Shown: positions 21,923 through 32,913 of the stretch, one piece after another | Layout: each line of letters starts with the position of its first letter | How positions within the stretch are numbered: position 1 is the first letter of the stretch | Assembly (NCBI GenBank): GCA_963931925.1 | Contig: OZ007570.1 | Location: 48,080,556 to 48,144,555 of the forward strand | Length of the DNA: 64,000 nucleotides | Direction of reading: 5' to 3' | Source of the DNA: Onchidella celtica | Lineage: Eukaryota > Mollusca > Gastropoda > Systellommatophora > Onchidiidae | Translations under genes and position numbers: made by a program | The notes under the pieces: generated by a model | What the model was told of the DNA's origin: nothing | The model's database searches: none | The model's input: only the letters and a program-made list of their open reading frames with translations

Positions 21923-23597
21923 AGATGAGACGAACATGTTAAGTGGCGTGAAGGACAACACAGGACAAACGGGTATATGGTAGTACATAAGGATGATAGG
22001 CATATAATAGTTCTCTAAGAACCATCTGTACAAAGAAGACATTCTCAATAAATAGGCTTGATTTGTCCCCTCCACTTATAAGTAATATTATAAGTAATCA
22101 CTGTAATGATTTTCACCTTTACAGATATCAACAGTGTGTTAGTCCAACACTGGCAGTTACAATATTTTTTTTTAAAATCCTGATCTTCAAGGTATTATAA
22201 TTGAAAATGACACTGATTCTGGAAAGTGGCTGTAAGACCAACAACACAGGATGGGAGAATGAAAGAAATATAAGAATCTCTGCTTCTGAAATTGTAATCA
22301 CTTCAGTACAGAGTCTAGTTTTCCATGCTGCTTCTATTACTATTACATTGTCAGTTATAGGAATTGTCATGCCATCTAGATATATCCTATAGGTCTATCT
22401 AAACAGCTTTACAAGTGCGTTAGAAATTGAGGCACACAATATCATGAATATGGTGAGAAAAGTCCACTCAGTTATCCCCAAGTAACACTTCTTGCTAGAT
22501 CTAGATCTAGTACAATCTGTTTTCAGTTGCTCTGATTTTCAAGTTGTATCCAGCATTTCACATGCACAGCTTAGCCTTAGGGGCTTAGGGGCACTTATCT
22601 GGTAGTGCCGGGCTTAGGCCTATCCTATTGCTCAATACTGGTAGGCCTACTCTGTGTAAAATATCAAAACGATATTTCAGTATTCTCGACATAAACACAA
22701 AAGGAGGTCCATACGGAACTTCACTAAGTGATTACATGTCCTGGAGATGTAGACACCAATACTCTGCATCAATGCTGAATTTTAATTATTATATTGAATC
22801 CAGGCCTTCATCTAAAAAATGTTGGGTTCAACTACGATACGATGTATCTCCAAATTTTCACTTCAGTTGTTCTCCCAAAAGTATTTTATACGCTTTAAAC
22901 CCATAAGTTCATCAAGAGAAATTGTGCACTGTAACATGAATCTCCACAACACTATTAATACCTGCAGTGCCAAGGGCCCATGTCTAGTATCTAAGCTACA
23001 ACCGGGTAGCCAAGAACCTATCCAAAACAACATAAACAATACAAAGGAAACCCACTTCCTGCAGTCTGATTTCAAATCAGAGTTACGTTTTCCTGGTAAA
23101 ACAAACACCTTATCCACAAAGAGGAAAAGAAACGACTTAAAACACCCATAATGAATAATACAAACGAGCCGTGGAGCGGACATATTATTATATAATATAG
23201 ATATGTTCTTTTTTTGTGAGAAAATAAATGTCTGATGGATAGGTAGGAGAAGACAAAGATGATAACCATTTGCATGTTATGTTAGTATACAAGTGCAAGT
23301 CTGATAAAACAAAAAAAGTCGGCATAAAAAGGCTGCCCTTATCCGTCAACATTATCGGCGGATACTTCACATGGGTTTATCCGGCAACACTATCGGCAGA
23401 TCTTGGGCAGCCAACAGTATCGGCGGATAAAGCTCGGGTCTATCCGCAGGTATTGGTGTTGTCTAATGACAAAAAAAAACAACAGAAGCAAACTGGATTT
23501 ATCCTAATGTTGTTGGATTAAAAAAAATTTATCAAAAAACAGATTGGTTACTGATAAAAAGACTTTTATAAGAAAACAAGAAAAAAAAAACCTACAC

Positions 23598-23960
23598 TGC
23601 TGAGAATCGAACCATTGTCCCCCGATTGACAGGTGTAGATACAAAACAACAACAACAACAACAAAGAAATGGATTTCTTCCGTTATTGCTCTTGGATTAA
23701 AAAAAAAAAAGATTAATTGATGCCTAATAAAATAGACTAAGGGGCCGTGCGCACTATCCCGTTTCGCCTGCTGCAAGGCGTACAAACGCAGATTTTTGTT
23801 TGCTTGGCAAAGAGTTTACCGTGCTGCACACCACGCGAAAGATTGCTTGCATTGAACGGGTGGTTAATGTTAACATAGTGCGCGCCGGGCCTTGTGAAAA
23901 AAAAACAATAACCTGCTGTGCTGAGAATCGAACCACGGCCCCTTGACTGAAATTGTGAGG
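23598..23960 (-). repeat. Two tRNA-like B-box remnants (SINE debris)
   Basis: On the minus strand GGTTCGATTCTCAGCA occurs near 23605-23618 and again near 23923-23940. Each is followed within about 20 nt by a T8-10 run resembling a Pol III terminator. GGTTCGATTCT matches the B-box consensus GGTTCGANTCC at 10 of 11 positions. The T-stem does not pair, so these are tRNA-derived SINE remnants rather than tRNA genes. Confidence 0.45.
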
Positions 23961-25210
23961 AAAGTCTTACTAAATAAGCATGGCCAAACCAAGAAACCCA
24001 TATCAATGGATTAGACCTGAACCTTCGTGTCATATATCCATTAAATAAATAAAATTCTAAGTCTCTCCAATTTCAATCTCTTTTTCACTCGAACGTTGAT
24101 CGCGTCGGGATGAACGGAACAAGGGAGGAAGACGGAGAAAGGGGTTCGAATCAGGGGAGATGACTCGCAAATACAGATTTATGTTGACGGATTAAAAAAA
24201 TCCTAGGGGAAATTTTATCCGACAGTATCGACGAATATACGCTTGTACATTCGGGAAACCTATGTTCTGGCCCCAGTGAGCTAAATTTAGCACATCATTC
24301 ATGTCTGGTTCTGAAAATTTTTAACAGAATGCTCGCAAAAATACTTTCATTCAATGTTGTTGGTGACTTTCTTCATTATTATTCTATTAATTTCAATACG
24401 TCTAAACTAGCAATGTCACCATCTCCCACACTTTGATTTTAGTTTGCACATTTTCATATTGTGCTGACAGCACAATGCGCAGCCGCGACTTACGATAGTC
24501 TGGTCTACACGTTTTGTAAAAGATCAGAGCAAAAGTTTTATTTCAAAATAATACCGGGAACAATTAAGGAATTCTGAGAAAACTGGGGATCCGATATTCC
24601 CAATATTTTTGCAAGTCTTTATAATACAAGCCATTTAGGGATCTCCCCCCCCCCCCTTCCGATTTTCGGCAAAGGGGCGGGGTGGGAGCAACATGTCACA
24701 CACTCTTGTTTATGTGATGGGGACGTTGTGGAAATGGCCTTGGTTCTCGTAAATTTAGGGAAGAGAATACACAGTAAGCAAAAGATCATTCTTTTGAATT
24801 GAGAAAGAGTATGGATGTCGCCGTCATATAGGCTTGAAAAAATAAGTTGGGTCGCCTTAAATTTAAGTTTGTACAGCCATATTACTAAATTCATAGCCTC
24901 AAACACCATTGTATTCCGTGGTTTCCTACAATTTGAGGTACGTCTATATTCGTACCAGCACTCGGGTGCTCTTGCACATAGTAATAATATCTCCTCACAG
25001 TTTAGATACGTACGGATCACCTGCCATTAGATCCGGGCTGCTTTATATGTAACTTCCGCCTCTTAACGATGACAGTCGCCAGCAAGCGTTGGTATAATGG
25101 CTTCTAGAAAGGCTGCAAGTAAAAGTTAATGCACAAAGTTCGTGTCCACTTTACTGATTTTTTATAAGTGACTTCCCACGATATAAGTTCAGAGCTTCAA
25201 CTTGGTCAGA

Positions 25211-25300
25211 ATGATTAGGTCGGGCCTGTCTGCAGTTCCTGCAGCAACGCCAGCCGACCGAGGTGCACTTCCAGGCATCACAAAACCACTTGTTCCCGAG
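25211..25300 (+). CDS. Candidate first coding exon of CSTF3
   Basis: ATG at 25211, preceded by an in-frame TAA, opens MIRSGLSAVPAATPADRGAL and ten more residues, reaching a good donor CCCGAG|gtaaca in phase 0. The first certain CSTF3 exon (40614) also begins in phase 0 and lacks an initiator. No other ATG exon fitting that phase was noticed nearby. The encoded sequence is not itself recognisable, and joining it would need a 15.3-kb intron. Short uORFs precede it (ATGs near 25069 and 25097). Transcript data would decide. Confidence 0.35.
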
Positions 25301-25628
25301 GTAACATCTAGACTAGATCTATGCTTATTAGCCATTAGACCTATACCTGATTAATTATATTAGGAAGGACTTCCGAATGCGTTCCATACATGCTAAAGAG
25401 GGTTTATTTTGAGGGGTTTAAATAAAAAAAGGGGCTAGATCTAGAATCTAGGTATTTTTGGGGGGTTTTACTAAGAAAGACAAAGAAATACTTCATGGCA
25501 TGCTTCCCTTTCTCTATCTCTCTCCCCTCTCTATCTTACTTCCATGTCATCTCAATTTTTTGCGTAAGAATCATCTGAAAGTGAACACATACATAATTAT
25601 TATAAATCATATCATGACAATGCAATAC

Positions 25629-25690
25629 TCGGATCTGCACCCATACCCTTTCGCTCCAAAGTCACACGTCTTAACCATTTCGCCACGCAG
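25629..25690 (-). repeat. tRNA-derived SINE head
   Basis: On the minus strand the sequence reads TGGCGAAATGGTTAAGACGT (A-box-like start) and continues to GGGTGCAGATCC (degenerate B box), spaced as in a tRNA. Lack of a proper T-arm argues against a functional tRNA. No tail or target duplication was identified. Confidence 0.5.
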
Positions 25691-25838
25691 GTGAGTTAAC
25701 AGTTTGACGGTAGTCATTTACTAATACTCACATACTGCACCCTTGACCTAAATTAGGGAAAGTTACCGACCTTGTTAATTTGCATAGTTTTTAAAAATTA
25801 TGAATCGGCTGCTTTTTTAATACTAGATCTACTAATAG

Positions 25839-26184
25839 TAATACAGGGCCTTACCAGAGGCAGCAAAGCATGGGAAGCTGACAGAGTCCAGCAGGCTATC
25901 AAAAAAAGAGAACGGCGCAAGAAAAGGCCCAGTGGTACTGAACCAACGGAGCACTCTTGTCATTTATGCTGAAGGGCCTGCAGGGCAAAAATAGGACTTA
26001 TCAGTCACATGAGAAGCCATAAGTCATGAAAGAACAGTCTTTCCATTCTGTCCTCTGTGTCCTTTAGTTCTCTTTATTGTCCATGTGTTGAAATTCTCAA
26101 CAATTTCTGTTCTTTATTCCTCTGGTGTTGTTAAGGTCATCATCATACCTGATGGACGAACTATTTTAAATTAATACAGGGCCT
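25839..26184 (+). mobile_element. 5'-truncated LINE copy with target-site duplication
   Basis: A 320-bp LINE 3' end (25852-26171) on the plus strand is bounded by perfect 13-bp duplications TAATACAGGGCCT at 25839-25851 and 26172-26184. It carries the last coding residues (GSKAWEADRVQQAIKKRERR) and the 3' UTR of the element at 26265-30517, which it matches with only a few differences. The terminal zinc-finger region has a TGA. This is a recent, dead-on-arrival insertion. Confidence 0.9.
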
Positions 26185-26264
26185 ACATGAGTGTACGTCG
26201 ATCGCCAATGGCTACCCCAGCCCCTTTTCGCCTGATTAGTCAATCTGACTACCGCCCATTGATA

Positions 26265-29200
26265 ATAATAGTTCGTCCATCAGGTATGATGATGACCTTA
26301 ACAACACCAGAGGAATAAAGAACAGAAATTGTTGAGAATTTCAACACATGGACAATAAAGAGAACTAAAGGACACAGAGGACAGAACGGAAAGACTGTTC
26401 TTTCATGACTTATGGCTTCTCATGTGACTGATAAGTCCTATTTTTGCCCTGCAGACCCTTCCGCATAAATGACAAGAGTGCTCCGTTGGTTCAGTACCAC
26501 TGGGCCTTTTCTTGCGCCGTTCTCTTTTTTTGATAGCCTGCTGGACTCTGTCAGCTTCCCATGCTTTGCTGCCTCTGGTAAGGGCCGCCCTCCAATTTGC
26601 ACGATCAAGCGAGAGCTTTTCCCACTCACTCACATCAATGGCAAAGGCCTTCAGTGATTGCTTGAGAGTGTCTTTGTAACGTCTCTTTGGGGCCCCAACA
26701 TTCCTCGTTCCATTGGAGAGCTCAGAGAAGAAGATTTGCTTAGGGAGTCTGGATTTGGGCATTCTGACAACATGTCCTGCCCAACGTAGCTGAATTTTTT
26801 TCAGGTGGCAGAAGATGCTCAATTCCTTGGCACGATTGAGGACCTCAGTGTCTGGAATTTTATCCTGCCATTTGATCCTTAGGATCTTTCTAAGGCAGGC
26901 CAGATGAAAGTGATTTAGCTTTCTGGCATGCGATTGGTACACTGTCCAGGTTTCAGCCCCATAGAGGAGGGTGGGAAGGACCACAGCATTGTACACTTTC
27001 AGCTTAGTGACTGTGCGAATGCTGGCAACATCCCATACTCTCTTTCGAAGCCTGCCAAATGCAGAGCTGGCTTTGCTGATTCTTGAGAGAATTTCAGTAT
27101 CAACACGAGCCGCGGAAGACAGTGTACTGCCAAGATAGGTGAAGTTCTCCGACACCTTCAGAAGACTGTCATGGACTTTGATATTTGGGGTCACAGAATA
27201 CTTGTCGTCTGGAGTAGGCTGATGGAGCACTTCCGTCTTCTTTGTGCTTATTGTGAGGCCAAAGTTGTCACAGGCACTAGAGAACTTATCAACACAGTTT
27301 TTGCATGCTATCCTCATCGTGTGCCAGAAGTGCACAATCATCAGCAAATAGTAGGTCACAAGACTTGAGTACTTTTGGTTTTGGTTTTTGCCTGAAGTCT
27401 CCTGAGGTTGAATAGACTGCCATCAGTTCGGTACTTGATGCTTACCCCTTGAGGAGGAGAGCTAAAGGCTTCTTGTAGCATTGCAGAGAACATGATGCTG
27501 AACAGAGTTGGGGCTAAGACACAACCCTGTTTTACCCCATTTGTGACAGCAAAGGGCTCTGAAACACTGCCGTTGCTTTTGACTGCAGCTTGCATGCCAT
27601 CATGAAACTGGCGCACTATTGTGATGAATTCGGGTGGACACCCAAACTTCGCCAAGATTTTCCAGAGGCCTTCACGACACACTGTGTCAAATGCTTTTGT
27701 GAGGTCAACAAATGTGATATACAGCGCTCTATTTTGTTCCATGCATTTTTCCTGAATCTGTCTGGCAGCAAAAATCATATCCGCCGTTCCCCTCTCTTTA
27801 CGAAAGCCACATTGGCTCTCGGGAAGCAAGTCATTTGACGAGAGGTGATCAAGAAGGCGATTCAGAAGCATTCTTGCCAATATTTTGCCAGCAATTGAAA
27901 GTAGAGAGATTCCCCGATGGTTGTCACAGACTTGGCTGTCCCCTTTGTTTTTGTACAGATGAATGATTGAAGCATCTTTGAAGTCCTGTGGCAGCTTCCC
28001 TGCTTTCAACATATGATTGAACAACTCGGTCAACCTTTCAATAAGCTTTTCTCCACCGAAGGCATACACCTCAGCAGGAATTGAATCCACGCCTGGTGAT
28101 TTGTTAAAGGACATCTGATTTGTGGCAGTTCGGGTCTCATTTGCTGTGAATGGCTTGGCAAGAGCTGCATTAATAGGAGTCTGAGGGAGGCGGTCAATGG
28201 ACTCAGTATTTATATTTGATGGCCGATTTAGCACACCTCCGAAATGTTCTGCCCAACGCTGAATTATGGCATTCAATTCAACAATGCGTGCTGAACCATC
28301 TGACGCAAGAAGTGGCGTAGTGCCAGAGCGGGATGGTCCAAACACAGCTCGGAGGCTCTCAAAGAACTTTCTAGTGTTGTTTGTGTCGGCATATTTCTGA
28401 GTTTCTCTTACTCGCTCTTCAAGCCAGTCATTTTTCATTTTCCTCAGCTTCTTCTGGAGTACACCCTTACATGCACGCAGTGCATCAGCTTTTGCTGTGG
28501 AAGAGGGGTCACTGCAGTGAGCTTGGATGAGACTATTTTTTTCTTTGATGAGCACTTTGATTTCATTATCATTATCATTGAACCAGTCCTGGTGCTTGCG
28601 GACAGGAAAACCAACTGTGCTGCTGGCGCAAGAGTGTACAGTCGTATTTAGGTCAGTCCAGCTCTGTTCAATGTTCTCAGGGTCAAAAGTCACGCAATCC
28701 AATTTTGAGGAGAGTTCTGATGAGAGCTCGCTCTGTTTCTCAGCTGAGCAGAGTTTTGAAACATTTAGGCGTTTAGGTGGCGCTTTCCCTTGAGGGCGTC
28801 TATTGCGCCTCAATGTTAGTCTGAGCTTGCAAACAATGAGTCTGTGGTCAGTTCCACACTCGGCACCACACATCGCCTTTGTTACAAGGACATCCTTTCT
28901 GCCAGTCTTCCTCACAATGACATAGTCTATGAGATGCCAATGCTTTGAGCGGGGATGCATCCATGACGTTCTGTTTCTCACGGGGAGACTAAAATTTGTG
29001 TTGGTAATGAACAGGCCGAATTCAGCGCACAAAGTAAGTAAGCGCAACCCATTGTTATTGCATGAACCAACTCCACGAGGGCCCAAAACATTTGGCCACG
29101 CTGAGATTTCGGAGCCAACCCTAGCATTGAAGTCCCCCAAGAGAATCAGCTTATCAGCTGCCGGGACAGAGCATATGACAGATTCTAGATCAGAATAGAA

Positions 29201-30517
29201 CTTGTCTTTGGCTTCATCTGGGTTTGTCATGGTGGGCGCATATGCGCTAATGAGGGTGGCTGACTGGCTTTTCCCAACTGGGATCCTGAGTGTCATTAGC
29301 CTGTCATTTATTTCAATTGGCATGGACTGCAAGTTTCTGACAAGGTCATTTTTAATTGCAAACCCAACACCATGCTGTCTCGGTTCGACTGCACCCTTGC
29401 CTTTCCAGAAGAAGGTGTATCCACCACTGAGCTCTTTGAGTTGGCCACTATCAGGGAGTCTGGTCTCACTGAGTGCCACTATGTCCAGGTTGTACCTGCT
29501 GAGCTCAATGGCAATAAGTGCAGTGCGTCTTTCCGGGTTGTTTGAGTTGTCCTGTAGTGTGCGTATATTCCAGGCTCCTAGCCTGAGTAAGCTGAATTTC
29601 TTTTTGTTTCGACCGCAAAAAGGGATCCCCACTGGTCGCGGTATACCAGTCAGGGTGATGTGAAGTGGGCTTTCTTTAGGGCACCTTTTCTAGCCCCTTC
29701 CTCAGTTGAGGTGAGCAGTGCTATCCTTAAATAAGGCTGCTCAGCTACTGTGGGTGCTGCCTCCCCACGCCTCCACTTCAATCGACGATGAAGCGACCAT
29801 AGCCCACAGCCACCAACGTGTAGGTCTGTGCTAACAGCTTCCAGTCTATCCAAACCTGCTGCCACCGCACTCGCCCATCGCCGTTGGAATTTTGAGAGGA
29901 AAGAAGACGAGACAAAGATGAAAGAAGACGAGGTGAGTGTTAAGACTGGCGCAAAGAATTTGTTTTTAGTGAGAAAGAGCTGCGCAAACATCAGACTCAC
30001 TCTCTCGCCTGGACACAACTTATCCAAGTGGCAAGACAGGGTCAAGACGACTGGAAATGTATCCAGGTGCAGGAGGATGCCAGAGGGACAGTCATATTGC
30101 CTGACCGGCTGCCTGTAGGCTACTCCACAGCCTCGCAGTCCCAACTGACTAGGGTGAAAGACCCAAACCAAAGAACACCAATACTGGTGGATGCTCTGTG
30201 TCACGATATCCAGGCCAGAGTGACGGTATATTGCCATCTGCCCTATCAATCAACCACTGGCCTGCTGCCGCCAGCTTCGAAGCTGCGTCCGGGAAGTTTG
30301 CTCAATTCTTCGTCTGTGATTTAGGCAAACAAGCCTATGACCACACCGCTACCGGGGGCCAATATGAAGGACTCAAGTACTGAGGGTCACATTGTGCCCT
30401 AGCATGTGGCCATTGGGTTAGATGAAACCTCCTCCGCCCTGGCCGTTTGCACCGACAGGTGCACGCCCACTGATACCATGCTAGCGTACCAGTTCATGAA
30501 ACAGGTTGTACTGGATA
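26265..30517 (-). mobile_element. Full-length LINE (APE endonuclease plus RT), 14-bp TSD
   Basis: The element is framed by 14-bp direct repeats ACCGCCCATTGATA at 26251-26264 and 30518-30531, giving a 4,253-bp insertion on the minus strand. It has about 0.9 kb of 5' untranslated sequence, an endonuclease-reverse transcriptase frame starting at 29632, a C-terminal CCHH finger and a short 3' UTR ending GATGGACGAACTATT. The domain plan suits an RTE/CR1-like non-LTR clade; the exact clade is not resolved. A partner copy in opposite orientation lies 80 bp away. Confidence 0.9.
26403..29632 (-). pseudogene. LINE endonuclease/reverse transcriptase, frameshifted
   Basis: The first frame (29632 to 27356, 758 codons) opens with an APE-type endonuclease: GAWNIRTL, ALSETRL, LGDFNARVG and DYVIVRK blocks. 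It continues through RT motifs SPGVDSIPAEV, FVDLTKAFD and NGVKQGCVLAP. It then breaks. The catalytic FADD box lies in a second frame around 27320-27350, and the protein resumes in a third frame at 27359 to 26403 with YLGSTLS, LYGAETW and a final CHLCGRVCRAKIGLISHMRS finger. Two frameshifts about 60-80 nt apart flank the active site near GGTTTTGGTTTTT, so assembly error at short homopolymers is possible. If real, the copy is inactive. Confidence 0.85.
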
Positions 30518-30902
30518 ACCGCCCATTGATACAAACTGACTAAACCCTCACGCCCACAGGTCCATCTGACCATTCCATGTGTTGTGAGTTTAAATTCCTG
30601 AACACCATACCAAGTTTTGTTTCAGCAAACCTTCGCCAATCACGCTTTTGGTAAATTCTGTTACTGTGACCTCTCCCCAGCAAGTTTCAAAATGGCACCT
30701 GTTTGCGGATTTTGTCTCACTTCAGACTTTTTCTGGGATTATACTGTTTTTCTTGGCAAGTGTGTTACAAATGTTATTGTGAATATGATTATATGAAGTG
30801 ATAATTGGTAATAAAGTCTCAAACAATGCATAATGGTGAGTAAAGTTCAATAACGTTATAAAAGCTATGGAACACATTCGGAAGTCCTCCCTTATATTAA
30901 AC

Positions 30903-31621
30903 TAGCTGAGTTCCCGGCCCTGCCCGGGATAAATTGGTTTATTAGTTTCAGTTCTGGCTGATTATTATGGACCTGCTTCATTTTGCCTGTTCCTTTAGCT
31001 TTTTTTTTTTAGATACGTTTTACTGCTCTGCCTTTGCGCGTTGCCGTCCTGCGCGTCCCGCCAGCACCCGTCAAATGGCTATGATTTGCGCACGGGTTAG
31101 TTTGTTTGCACATCGCAGGAAGTGATAATGTCATATTGTGTTAATGGAAAAGAAATATTATAATATTTGCCTAGGCATAATTATTGAAGACACAAACCTG
31201 TACTTTTGGCCCTGCAGCGTCAATCTCCCAATTCCAGACTCGATCTTTTTCCTAGTCTAGGCACATTGAGAACACACATACAACGTTTCATACTTGATAG
31301 TCTTAGAACTCAATCTCATCATTCAAACCAGTCCTAACCGGAAGTTGTTTTGTGAGTGTGATACAGTCTATACCGGAACCAATCTTAGTTAGATTAATTT
31401 GCCGAAAAAATAGACCGAACGCCAATGTGTCGCAACCTAGAAACTAATACAAACGTTCTGCGAGTTATTAATTATTTTTTTATTTTCTGTGCCGGGGACA
31501 CGACGACAGTCTATACTAAGCGTTGTTTAAAATCTGAGGGCCACCGAATCAGCATTAACAGAGGAGTAGCGAAAGGCGCGCTGCAATTGTCGTAAGGTTT
31601 CACTTTTATTAATATAGATTA
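30903..31621. repeat. Probable dispersed repeat, class unresolved
   Basis: It begins AACTAGCTGAGTTCCCGGCC with a CCCGG...CCCGGG hairpin and closes with CACTTTTATTAATATAGATT. Such AACTAGCTG-TACCCGG-like heads and TATATAGATT tails are frequent in invertebrate repeats. No coding frame or target duplication was found. Confidence 0.35.
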
Positions 31622-31877
31622 GTAACTTTTTATTTATTCGTCGTGAACATACAGTGAACAATACATACTTGTAACAACGTGCTGTTGTGATTCCATCTTT
31701 TGATCAGGTCTAAACCAGTAGGCTTCAGTGCAGTGGAGTTGTTCTCTTCTAAATAGGCCCTATGGCAGGTTTCACAAAATGGAGTCCCTGCATTTCCCTT
31801 TTTATCTACAAAATCAGAGGCAAAGCCCCTGCACATATTACTAGATCTATATAGGCTAGTCTATATCAAATTAAAGC

Positions 31878-32655
31878 TTAACCCTCACCCTGCGCGGGGC
31901 GGCAATAGTCGGTATTGACTTGCAAGCGCTCACGCCGCATGGGCGGCAAAAGTCGCCCAGGTCAAGCTGACCGCGCCAGGCGCAAGCCGTATTTTCACAC
32001 GTCAGGTCACTGACCTTTTTGAGACGTAACCACCGTGTTATTGTTCACTGTATCTCTTCTAAATCAAACGCATTGTGACATGGACATGTTAACCAGTGAA
32101 CCACTGGTCGGAATCACAAAGAATAAGCTTTCAAAGGCTCTCCCCACACTTTCAAAAGATGTAACATTGACATGCGAACTGTTGCTCAACAAATTTGCAA
32201 TATTATCTCATTTTCTCACAAGCTGACCACCATCTGGAGTTGTCTGTATCTAAGAACCAATCAGAACCAAGCTCTGAAATAATCTTTGCCCCAAATGCCC
32301 ACATTGGTTTATTGGTATATGTCAATCAGGATGAAACCATTTGTGTAGGGCTTGGGAGGGCGTGGCTTGTTATCACGCTTCGTTCTCACGAAAACTACAG
32401 CTGTCAGTTTGGAATCATAAGTCAGATCATTGGTTAGAGACTGACAGACTAAGGTTTGGCTGGTTAATTCATTATCAAGCTTGTAAGGTATAGCAGCGAA
32501 TGTTTTCATACCGATAAATAAAAACCGAACCACGTGGACAGTGTATGTGGTCATCGCATAGTGGAACGAGTCAGTGACCCCAGATAAGATTCTCCGTGAG
32601 TAAGGTCACTGACCATGCAGCGGGCTTTGCGGGTAGCGCGCGGGGTATGGGTTAA
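31878..32655 (+). mobile_element. TTAA MITE family, copy A
   Basis: TTAACCCTCACCCTGCGCGG opens and GCGCGGGGTATGGGTTAA closes a 778-bp element with imperfect terminal inverted repeats and a TTAA target. Subterminal GGTCACTGACC motifs occur inverted near both ends. No transposase is present. Three related copies follow (34845, 38825, 39787), all in the same orientation. piggyBac-type transposition is inferred from TTAA plus CCC/GGG ends. Confidence 0.8.
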
Positions 32656-32913
32656 GAAGACCTGGGGATAATATTTTTTTTTATTAGATCTAGAAAGATT
32701 ATAAGTCTAATGAAGGTCTTACTCTTACTTTAGAGAAATTGTTGTTTAAAAATTACATCATTTTAATCAAGGGATGTAACTCTAAAAATGTTTTTGAAGT
32801 TGCTGTGGTGTTTTGATTTTGCATATTGATTGTCAGAAATTTACTGTTACAACAGATTAATGAATTAATGCAATACATGTAGTGACATGAACACACTTTG
32901 TTAGAAGAAGTGC

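Larger units (their letters stand above)
21368..25210. other. Region between divergent PRDM4 and candidate CSTF3 first exon
   Basis: No protein gene is recognised. It should hold the PRDM4 promoter and 5' UTR exon. Visible elements: an inverted repeat (21803-21827 with 21896-21922), a CTAGATCTAGATCTAG run at 22495-22510, three AACANTATCGGCRGAT copies at 23347-23430, and two B-box-like tRNA remnants on the minus strand near 23605 and 23925. Simple A, AAC and C runs are frequent. The divergent layout suggests, but does not prove, a shared upstream region. Confidence 0.5.

Noticed and set aside
23917-23990. Possible functional tRNA gene on the minus strand
   Set aside because: The B box is good but the T-stem, acceptor stem and A box do not pair or match.
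25097-25118. Alternative CSTF3 start, ATGGCTTCTAGAAAGGCTGC followed by a gtaaaag donor
   Set aside because: Good start context, but it ends in phase 1 while exon 40614 begins in phase 0.
29650-30249. 199-residue minus-strand frame upstream of the LINE endonuclease
   Set aside because: It lies in the LINE 5' region and has no RNA-binding or zinc-knuckle motif, so I do not call it ORF1.
31630-31836. 68-residue minus-strand frame with two Cys pairs
   Set aside because: No recognisable domain or splice context, and it lies within repeat-rich sequence.
32035-32226. A 60-63 residue frame repeated at 34998-35189 and 39898-40083
   Set aside because: It recurs only because the sites are copies of one MITE; no domain is visible and it is short in every copy.
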